A stretch of 64,000 nt of DNA from Rachicladosporium sp. CCFEE 5018 (taxonomy: Eukaryota > Ascomycota > Dothideomycetes > Cladosporiales > Cladosporiaceae). The notes beneath the pieces are model-generated. The model was given only the letters and a program-made list of their open reading frames with translations, was not told the origin of the DNA and did no database searches. Positions 55,812-64,000 of this stretch are shown here, piece after piece. Each line of letters starts with the position of its first letter. Positions within the stretch are counted from its first letter, which is position 1. The stretch is taken from NCBI GenBank assembly GCA_002077045.2, contig KZ111162.1, positions 211,569 through 275,568 on the forward strand. Direction: 5' to 3'. The position numbers were made by a program, and so were the translations under genes.

Positions 55812-56929
55812 TCACCGTAGTTTCTCAACAACCCTCATAACGCTGACACTGAACGTCGCCAACCACGCCACCAGACTGATTAGTAGTACACCACTCAATG
55901 CTCGCTGTCGTGAGCATATCGACGGATTATTCGGGCAGGTTGCGCCAACACCGGCAACATTGGCATCGTAGCCATCGTCGAAGCAGGCCCATCGATGGTC
56001 ATCTAGCGCGTCGAAAGCAAGGGACAAGTTTGAGGCGGAGAAGACGATGAAGTAGAGGTCGCACAGGAGGAGCAATGTTTTGGCAACAGCGGAGCGGAGA
56101 CCGAGACTGACATTGCATTAGTATTGGAACGGCTCGAAAGAGGCGGGAGAACGCACGGCTTTGACATGTACTCGTCCCACGTCACGTAGCCGATGTAGGG
56201 TACGGCGACGGCGCCTACGATGAGTGCCATGTAGGTCGATGCTCGCGTCGCGCACTGATTGTCGGCTATCGCGTCGTGGTTGACGTTGTAGACAGCTCGA
56301 TAGATAGTGCCTGCGAGACCTAGGGAGGCGCCTGCGAAGGCGAGGCAGGTCAGGCGGAAGAGAAGGGGGATGAAGGGGTTCTTCAGCAGTAATCGCTAGA
56401 TCTGTCGTTAGCATGTGGTAACACATAGGGTGATTTCAAGGCCAAGACACACCCAGAACAACCGCACAGTCCGTTCCTGCCTCTCCGGACTAAACAACCA
56501 CCACCCCATCAACGTCTCAGGCATATCCGCTCTCGCCTCATCCTCCGCTTCCCACCCTCGCGTAGTGATAGGGACATTATCCGCCATCCACTGCGCGCCC
56601 ATCAACCTGCCCTCCTCCTCTCTCACCCCAGGATTCGGCCCACTGTCCATGAAGCCCGCCCAGCGCATTTGGTGCTCCGCTATGGGCGCGCTGAGCAGTG
56701 CCGGCTCGGCTGTGCGGTAGCCGTCCCATTTTCGGCCAGGCTTGTAGTGGGAAGGTGGGGGCTTGTAGTGCCGAGTGTTCGGTCGGGAGGGTTGAGGGAG
56801 GAAGGGCGTGGAGTCGGAAGAGGAGATGTGGACCCATGGGGGGATCGAGGAGGGGATGTGTGGAGCTCTCTCGTCCGTCTCTGGGGAGGCTGTGGCCGAG
56901 GAGGAGGCGCGTTGAGCCATCTCGGGCAT
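55812..56929 (-). CDS. SRF1: regulator of phospholipase D, SRF1-type membrane protein
   Basis: A 336-residue integral membrane protein from exons 56453-56929, 56157-56395 and 55812-56106 (introns 57 and 50 bp). The N-terminal 140 residues are hydrophilic and Pro/Ser-rich and end with TLMGWWLFSPE. About four to five hydrophobic helices follow, with NPFIPLLFRLTCL, a conserved segment AVAVPYIGYVTWDEY, and a cysteine-containing loop before the final helix. This matches the layout of fungal Srf1 proteins. In yeast, Srf1 binds and activates the phospholipase D Spo14. The assignment rests on helix layout and remembered motifs. Confidence 0.8.
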
Positions 56930-58140
56930 CGTGGCCTGGGGCAGGCCGAAGCCTGGTGGACTGCCTGAGGGTTCTCGTCGTTACGCGAATGCCTGGTTCA
57001 ACTGTGCTGGAGTGGTCCTCCCTCAGTGTCTTTGCGTCCAGTGACCAAGTAGACGGCGCGTAATGAGGGTAGCCTTAGTACACTGTTGCGATACTATACC
57101 GAAAGCCCAGCGGTCCTCGCCTGCCAGTAACGTCGCGGTGATCGCACCGAAATGGCCTTGGTAACCAAGTTGTGCCGGGATGATGTGAGATACTGCGCCA
57201 CGATCTGCCATGCGTTTGTGGAGTCGCGGGGAAGCCGGGGAGAATCCGCCATGGCAATCCGCGGAGCCTCATCATCCCTTTCCAGACTTCATCTCGTCCA
57301 AGTCCTCTCGTTTTCTCCCACACATATGGACGCCATCCATATCCTCGTTGCATCACCACGGACTTGACCCAGATCTCACTATGTCGAAATTGCCAACCTC
57401 GATCAAGTCACAGCATCGGGGGCAACACGTCCTCTTCTGTGCGAGTCAGCAATAACAAAGAAACCCCTGGCTCTTTATGCCACATGCAGACTGACTTTCA
57501 TTCAAGCCCTGCTACTTCATCCACTGCGTCAAATACTTGCACATCTGGTCCAGACATGAGGCTGCTTACGTTGTGCGGGATGTCAGGCCTAGGACTCGAG
57601 GACCTGCGATGGACGAGACCGCATATCAAAGCTACGCGTTGCGGCAACGCGCTGGACACTGGAGATCTTCAGTTTGCCACTTTAGTAGCAGCACTGTTCC
57701 AGTCTCCTTGCGCTCCAGGCGACATAAATGGGTTCGTGTCTGCGGTGAGCACATCAATACGAGTGCGATAGACTCTGGCCTGCCAAGCTCAAGCTGTTCG
57801 GATGTCGACCCCTGATCGAATCGCCTTACGTAACTACATGCTTCACGATGTCCTGTTCTCCAACAAAGCATATCCTATCTTGCATCTGAACAAGATTATG
57901 AGCAATTGGTGCTCTACACGTGACGAGACATCTTTTGCACTTCACTTCAAGAAAAGGGACTTCCCGCTGCACTAAACTTGGTCAGGCTAGTCCCCGCTCA
58001 ACCGCTGTTGAGTGGTTGCCTTGTCCCTATTGTAAGTTTGTGTTGTGTGAGAACACTCTTTCCATCAAGTTCGGCAGCAAGACATCGTGAGTGTTTGCAG
58101 GGCATCTTTGTTCCACGTCCAGAGTCACAGAGATATCAAC
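56930..58140. other. divergent intergenic region, 1.2 kb
   Basis: Upstream of both the SRF1-type gene and the 804-residue hypothetical gene. Several frames of 60-135 codons overlap one another and lack motifs. No RNA gene was recognised. Confidence 0.4.
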
Positions 58141-60607
58141 ATGGCCGATCCGCGGCCAGTGCAAGACGACCGACGTCCGGACAGCGCGTCCTCCGTATAT
58201 TTCCTCTCGTTGCACCACTCACTATCTATACTAGAATCAACTCTAGCTCCCATCCAGCGGCACCTGGTTGAGGTCCGGCCAGATTACGCACTGCAGAGCA
58301 TCCAACAAGTACTGCAAGCTATCGAAACGCCACGGCAGATCATACTCGAGAACATCCATGTCTTCGGCGACGCCATCGCGACTCGATGGATGGAATGGCC
58401 GGTAGAGAAGCGGCGCGAGGTATTGTCCACGGCTTGGGCGCGCGTTGCGACGTTACAAGCCCACATAACATCGCCCATTGTAGACCAGCAACTGGCACGC
58501 CTGAACAAAGCCACTCACTGTGGACCCGACTGGCTTCATGACGAAGCACTATACTGTGATGCCAGCACCTTCCTTCGCTTGCTCGACGTCAGAGCAAAGA
58601 ACCCGCCGTCCAGATGGGTAAGTTCAATCTCCTTAACGCTTGCGTGCTCACATTACTGACCACGCACAGGCTGCGTTCGATTGTAGGCAACAGATTGACG
58701 ACGACGACGACCAAAATCCACTGCCTCTCCTGTGGAGCGACCTTTATCTCCATCTGTGTGGGTCAAACTACGGTCAGAAGGCTGAGGACGATGCCAAACT
58801 CGCTGGTACCTGGACGATCGCTGCTTATAGATATGGACTTTCCACTGCACACAACCAGTATAAGATCATGCAGACCTTGCGCTTCGTGTCCAAAGCCATT
58901 GTGGCAGATTCGAAGCCTTCCAGCTACAGGGAGTGGACGGCGCTAGCTGCAAATGGATTTCAGGACCACGACGTTGTCACACCAGCAGGCTCATATTTTG
59001 ACCAATGCACTTCTTCGCCGCCGGTTCTCGACCTCGCCGAGTTGGCTGCCACGATCGATCGTCAAGTCCAGCGTCTGCTGGACGAGATCAAGATGATGCA
59101 AACCGACCCTTCCTATATGCAACACTATGTCAGCCGTCTCAAGGCCGACGCCGCGATCGACGAGGGTCAAGTGCCGGCCGAGCAGCAATCCATGATCATC
59201 GCTCGCATGTTTCTCAGCGACTGGTCTGAGAACCTGCTCATTTGGCGTCGCTTACAACTCGCGACCTCCCAGGTCTTGCGGTTGGTCGGGAAAAGCGGAC
59301 TCTGCGTAAAGCCCGGCCAGGGTGTGTCAGCTCACGTCCATTGGGCGATCACTTATCTCTTGCAAGTGGCCGAGCTTTGTCTATCGATGCAGCGGACACG
59401 TGTCGCTCAGCAGCTACCCTTCACTCGAGCCTTCCACGAGTACTTCTCGTACTCTATCGAGTCGCAAGGCCCAGTATTACTCAAGTCTAAGTACAATGAT
59501 GCGAAGACAAAGGAGCGCTCTGCAGTGGACTGGCAAGTCACGTTCATCCATGCGCTCGCTAAGCATGAAGTCACTCAAGACTGCAATGTTATCGAGCGAG
59601 CATTCCGACGATTTGAGACTGCAATGACGTCGAAGGATCACAATGCCGACATCGATGAGAGGCTTTGTTGCTTGTTGGCTGACCTTACGATTACGGACCA
59701 ACTCGCTACTTCAGTGCGGTATTGCCAGATCGGTCCACCCATAGCCTTAGAGTCCGGCACCGATACGGTCAGCTTCCCATTCCATCGAGACATCAAGGTC
59801 TCGGTGCCTGCTCGGCTTGCCTCGGACGAGTCGACAAAGCGTATCGGCTTGCAGCTCCAAACTCTTGCCCGCGTCCCATGGCCTTCTGGACCTAAGGACA
59901 TGGCATGGTGCGAGAAGACCGTGCCGATACGTCAAAATCTTCGCGAGCTATGGGACGAAGTGAGGATTGATCTTGACAGAGCATCGACGATTTTGATACA
60001 GAAACAACTCATTGTCAAGCTGGACATCAAATACGACACTCAGCCATCGCATGTCGCGGTTGTTGAACGTGGACGCGCGCAGTGCTATGTCATCTCATAC
60101 ACGCCCCCAGAGGCTTCTGGCAATGTTTCGGTCCCGCGGGTCAACGACACTCTTCTTGACCAAGCATCTTCTACATCTCGTGAGATTACGAACTCTCAGG
60201 CGCAGCTTAAGTCCCAGTCATTTGTCGGCAGCAAGCCGAATGTGCCGCCGCCAAAGCTGCCGCAGAGATACCCTACCGCTAAGCCAGACTACCCCAGCCG
60301 CATATCAGTCAACAAAGGCAGCTTTACAGTACTCCAAGGTATCTTCCGCACGGTCAATTACCAGGGCAAGAAGTCCTTGGAGTGGTCTCTGTTAGTGAAG
60401 ACGATGCGCAAGGCTGGCTGCAAGGTTGAGCCGCAACGTGGGTCTGCTTGGAGCTTCGAGTACGGCAAGTCGATGATATCGCTCCATAGACCACACCCGA
60501 AGTCTTACTACGAGCACCAGGAGGTTCGTAAGGTAGCTTACAGGCTATTCTGGAATTTTGGATGGACGGCAGCAAGCTTTGTGTTGGAGGAAAAGAATGA
60601 GGACTAG
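58141..60607 (+). CDS. fungal protein of unknown role with HicA-like C-terminal domain
   Basis: An 804-residue protein from exons 58141-58617 and 58670-60607 (52-bp intron). The first 700 residues are mostly helical and carry no domain I know. A Pro/Lys-rich linker near residue 690 is followed by a compact C-terminal domain at about residues 720-795. Its features are LLVKTMRKAGCKVE, then the turn RGSAW and a strand, then a histidine-rich segment SLHRPHPKSYY and a helix ending RLFWNFGW. This order (helix, GS turn, strand, His-containing strand, helix) is that of the double-stranded-RNA-binding-like HicA fold, also seen at the end of fungal proteins often labelled 'ipa protein'. RNA binding is a guess. 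Confidence 0.7.
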
Positions 60608-60944
60608 GGTGGGGATTGCATAGGTATACTAGTTGAAAGAGTACTTGAAGTATCGGTACTATGGCGTTGGTCCTGGTGCAGGGATGCTGAGATCATCGTG
60701 GACTTCAGCCCGACAGCGCTGGGTCGCGAAATGGTAGCGTCGAGTACATGATAGGTCTCAACTCATGTAATCCGAGTACACTGTAAACCCACTACTGATC
60801 ATCGCTGACCTCCATCACACTTAGCGGCGTGTCCCGCGATCTATATCATGAGACAGCCTTGATTGTGCGTAGCGGGAATCAATAGCCCCTCCGCGACACA
60901 CTTTGATAGAATGGTATTGCGGTCGCCGTCTTCGGCCTCGGCAT
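60608..60944. other. convergent intergenic spacer, 337 bp
   Basis: 3' flanks of the two neighbouring genes. Nothing was seen. Confidence 0.45.
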
Positions 60945-61934
60945 CTATGCTGATCCTACTCCAGTCTCCGCCCTCCGAAGGTCTGCTCGTTTCGCCCCTC
61001 GTTCCCTCCCCAACTTCTCAAGCATGCCCACCATCTTCTCCGGTAAGTCCAACACCCCAATCACCTTCTCGCCAGCTTCCAGAAATCGCTTCACGAACAC
61101 CGCCCATAACTCATCATCCGCTTCATTTCCCCCATCAGGCCTTGGGTAATACGGGTCATTCCTATAAAAAGCCCTCGCCGCCTGCTCAATCCCCTCGTCA
61201 TCCATGCTCATGGGCTTAGCACAGTCGAAGTCCAGTAGCCACAATCGATGCGGTCCCAGTACTTCGCTCCCCCAAGCCTCTTCACCCTCTCTTGGCGGTG
61301 CGAGCACGAACTCCACATCATTCGCATCCACCTGTGCATGCCAATAGAGCACCGCAAGCGCATCTGCCATCGTCTCCGCGTACTTCACGACCGGCAACCC
61401 CAAGCCTTCAAGCTGGTGAATTTGCATCGGCTTGTTGCGCAGTGAAAAGAATGGACTCGGACTCCCGAAGCGATCCTTTCGTCTTCCCATATAGCAACGC
61501 AGTAGACAGTCCTCGTTATTACGACTTGCCTTTATTTCATCTCGTGAGCCAGGGATGCAGAAGCGATCGATGATCTGATGACGAGTCGCTTTGCCGAAAG
61601 GGAGGATGCGTTCTGTGATGAGGGTGTTGCAATGCTCAAACTCCTCGGGGAATCTACTCTTGCGAGTATCCCACCACTGGGAGTTGTCGGCAGTGATGAG
61701 CTCCCGGTGAGCCGGGATGTTGAGACGAGGAGCCAAGTGAGGGTGTTGTTTCCGAACGGAATTGAAGCTTGCCTCGATGATGGTGTGCGTTACCGAATCA
61801 TGCGTGACTGAGCGGGCTGGGTTGCCGTCTCCACGTTTCATTGCTGAGGCGACACCTGAGCGATCTGCAGCCCAGACGCTGCCGCAAGCACCTTTGCCGA
61901 TTTGACGGAAAGGTGAATGGGGAGGTGTCTCCAT
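60945..61934 (-). CDS. DUF3669-type protein
   Basis: An intronless gene for 329 residues. The N-terminus reads FRQIGKGACGSVW, a glycine loop like that of protein kinases, followed by an Ala-Met-Lys triad (ASAMKRGD). The C-terminal half has LWLLDFDCAKPM, which resembles a DFD/DFG metal site, and DPYYPRP. This is the pattern of the fungal DUF3669 family, sometimes mislabelled 'zinc finger protein'. The catalytic HRD loop is not evident; HAQVDANDVEFVL is in its place. A degenerate kinase-like fold is therefore likely, and activity doubtful. The ATG at 61934 gives the full glycine loop. Confidence 0.75.
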   Translation of the reverse strand: METPPHSPFRQIGKGACGSVWAADRSGVASAMKRGDGNPARSVTHDSVTHTIIEASFNSVRKQHPHLAPRLNIPAHRELITADNSQWWDTRKSRFPEEFEHCNTLITERILPFGKATRHQIIDRFCIPGSRDEIKASRNNEDCLLRCYMGRRKDRFGSPSPFFSLRNKPMQIHQLEGLGLPVVKYAETMADALAVLYWHAQVDANDVEFVLAPPREGEEAWGSEVLGPHRLWLLDFDCAKPMSMDDEGIEQAARAFYRNDPYYPRPDGGNEADDELWAVFVKRFLEAGEKVIGVLDLPEKMVGMLEKLGRERGAKRADLRRAETGVGSA

Positions 61935-62496
61935 GATGCTGTGTTGTTGATATGATGTTGATGCGGTCGTTAGTCAGTGATATGTGTTAATCGATGCGTA
62001 TCAAATGATGTAAATCAAGTGATGTCGATGTAAGCCAGCTTGTGTTATTGTTGTATTTCTTGTATGATGATATCGAGTGCTATGATGGGCGTGAGATCGT
62101 TCCTAATATGAGGCGTTCTGCAGCTATGACTCCCACATTTGAGGACATGAACTTACTTTCCTGAGACAGTCGACGAATGAGAGTGCAGCAGATGGTCAGC
62201 TTACCTTGTGCAGTGCAGGCCATTCATACCACATTACCTCTGCTGGTCATACATTACTGTACCTTCTCCACGGCGTTTTGTTTCGATGATCGAGTAGCAC
62301 GAGAGTGAGCATATGCGCATTGGCAGCAACAAACCAGACACGGAGAGCGAGGAGTGCGTGAAACCGCGCGACCGCAAATGCTGCAAGATCGGCGGGTACG
62401 AGAGATTGTTGGCGTCCATTCATTACACTACTATGTGTATTAGCATTCTGCCGTTGATCGCCACCTTGTAAAACAGATGTGCCTACTTACGTACAA
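61935..62496. other. intergenic spacer, 562 bp
   Basis: The upstream region of the DUF3669-type gene. It contains an A/T-richer stretch of repeated GATG- and TGATGT-like words at about 61950-62085, low in complexity. No gene. Confidence 0.45.
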
Positions 62497-64000
62497 TTAC
62501 TCCGTATAAGCAGGCAATTCCTCCATCTCCTCAAACTCCCGCATCGAGATATCATACCCCAAATGTCTTTTCAGCAGCTCATGCGTCACATACCGCTCCG
62601 GCGTGTTGCCCTGCGCATCGACAAACGATACATGATGGTTCACGTCGCTGATACGCTGTAGCTCATTGGCGTGTCGGTGGTGGTGCGGACAGCCATCGAC
62701 GCCGATCAGGAAGATCGTGACGTGCGCCCAGGAGAGACCGAGCAGATCGAGCTCGAACTCGTCCATGTCCTGGGCTTCGCCGTCGAGGAGTAGTAGGAGA
62801 CGAAGCATGGGCGTCTGAGGTCCAGCTTGCCAGCCGTAGACTGGGTGGTAGGTTGCTGATTCTATGCATTGTCAGTATCTCAGCCAGACTTATGTCTTGC
62901 CGGGAAGCATACCGGAGTGTTTCTGAAAGTGCAGCTCCTTCACCTTCTGCCAGCCAGTCATCACCCGAGTACCGCCGCCAAGCTTGACGTTGCGCCACAT
63001 GTTCTCGAGATTGCGATGATTGACAGTACCGATCACACTCGACCGATCCGAGAAAGTGATCAGATCGTAGCCACTACTAGTGTGGTCATGATTCGCCATA
63101 GCATCTACGAAGCGTCGAATGATGGCTTTTGCCACGTCTATCGAAGAGTCAGCGCCTGCCTACTTTGTACTGCGCAACTCTACATACCCTTGTTCTTCGG
63201 CTGCGTCGACCTCATCCACTGAGTGATGAGATACTGATTATACACCGGTCTCATCGCGTTGAAGTCCATGCTTCCGGAAACATCAAGCAAAATCATCGTG
63301 TCGTCGGACGGTGTTTCGGGCCGATCATAGGCTTGGAACGGCGGCGGCATAACTTGTTTTGAGTAACCTTCGGATGTATGTTGAGTATGACAGGTGTCCG
63401 TCGCATCGAAGTATAGCGGAGGCGGCTCGACTGCCCTTGCCATGCGATCCCGCGCCATGTTCATCGCCGAAATGAAGTCTGGCTTCATCCTCGTGCCTGC
63501 ACTGCCAGCCCGGTGGTTCATTACCCAGTACAAGCGCTCTTCGGCAGTATCCTCGTATCCTCGCCATGCAGGTGTGATGCCGCGCCAGCCTGCTGCAGCT
63601 TCGATGCTGAACTTTAGAGGATTGCTGTTCTGTGTCGCCCATCCGACGGGAATGGGCTCGAAGTAGCCGGCTCGCAGCAGATGCAAGTACTGAATTGGCT
63701 TATGTGCCCGCAGATCAGAGACCCACTTCGTCATTCCTACTTTCTCAAGATAAGTAGCCACGAGTTCGCGCCATTGCGCATCTGGCCAGCGGCTGTCTTC
63801 TTCTTCTAGAATCTCATCTCGTATGGTTTGACCTTTGCCAGCGGATCTGGCGACCTTGGCTACGGCTCGCTCATCCGAAGACTTGATCCCGACAGCCTTA
63901 CGGAAGCTCGAGAATCTTGATGCTTTCGGTTTGCCTGCAGGTTGTTGGTCTGTACTAGGCACAGTGTTCGACTCCTGAGCAGCCGGCTTCTCAACAAGCA
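62497..64000 (-). CDS. von Willebrand factor A-domain protein, 5' end beyond window
   Basis: At least 485 residues from exons 63188-64000 (continuing off the right edge), 62913-63136 and 62497-62861; both introns are 51 bp. The frame is open through 64000 with no ATG at the edge, so the start lies outside. The vWA domain begins at MILLDVSGSMDF, which supplies the metal-ion-dependent adhesion site D-x-S-x-S, and continues with YDLITFSD and GGGTRVMTGW. The N-terminal part is basic, then has a section with WVSDLRAHKPIQYLHLL. Such intracellular vWA proteins are common in fungi and usually serve in protein complexes. The exact role is unknown. Confidence 0.88.

Noticed and set aside
1..64000. CRISPR arrays, insertion sequences, Shine-Dalgarno sites or operons
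   Set aside because: Spliced eukaryotic genes dominate the window. No regularly spaced repeats or transposase genes were seen.

Overview
The window is nuclear DNA of a filamentous ascomycete (Pezizomycotina). The evidence is genes split by many short GT-AG introns (mostly 43-72 bp), several fungus-restricted families (Zn2Cys6 regulators, a Pth11/rhodopsin-like membrane protein, DUF2235, DUF6594 and DUF3669 proteins) and fungal housekeeping genes. A Dothideomycete is my best guess, from gene content and one hairpin-forming long intron, but the class is inferred and not shown. Two runs of exactly 100 N (21162-21261 and 45061-45160) are scaffold gaps. Both distort the gene models around them.

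Left part (1-22 kb): after the 3' end of a DUF2235 gene comes a dense set of oxidative-metabolism genes. They are an SDR (-), a 4-coumarate:CoA-ligase-like enzyme with a possible peroxisomal C-terminus (+), a P450 (+), an SDR (-), an aldehyde dehydrogenase (+), a type I Baeyer-Villiger monooxygenase (+), a Zn2Cys6 regulator (-), an MFS exporter carrying a frameshift (-), an SDR (+) and a second FAD monooxygenase truncated by the first gap (-). There is no polyketide, peptide or terpene synthase. The enzymes could form a route from hydroxylation to ketone, ester or lactone, aldehyde, acid and acyl-CoA, so a catabolic or tailoring cluster with its own regulator and transporter is the leading interpretation.

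Middle (21-27 kb): two related copies of an unrecognised family lie here, one cut by the gap and one with a frameshift. They flank a rhodopsin-like seven-helix membrane protein. This stretch looks eroded.

Right part (27-64 kb): mostly conserved cell-biology genes. They are an ankyrin/PH/FFAT/ORD oxysterol-binding protein, a second Zn2Cys6 regulator divergent from ATP12, a second DUF2235 gene, an acyl-CoA dehydrogenase, a hypothetical protein, a DUF7025-like AAA+ ATPase broken by a false duplication at the second gap, a DUF6594 membrane protein, exocyst SEC5, an NmrA-like reductase, an SRF1-type membrane protein, an 804-residue protein with a HicA-like tail, a DUF3669-type protein, and a von Willebrand A protein running off the right edge.

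Exon joins were worked out by eye from GT/AG signals and reading frame. No RNA evidence was available.
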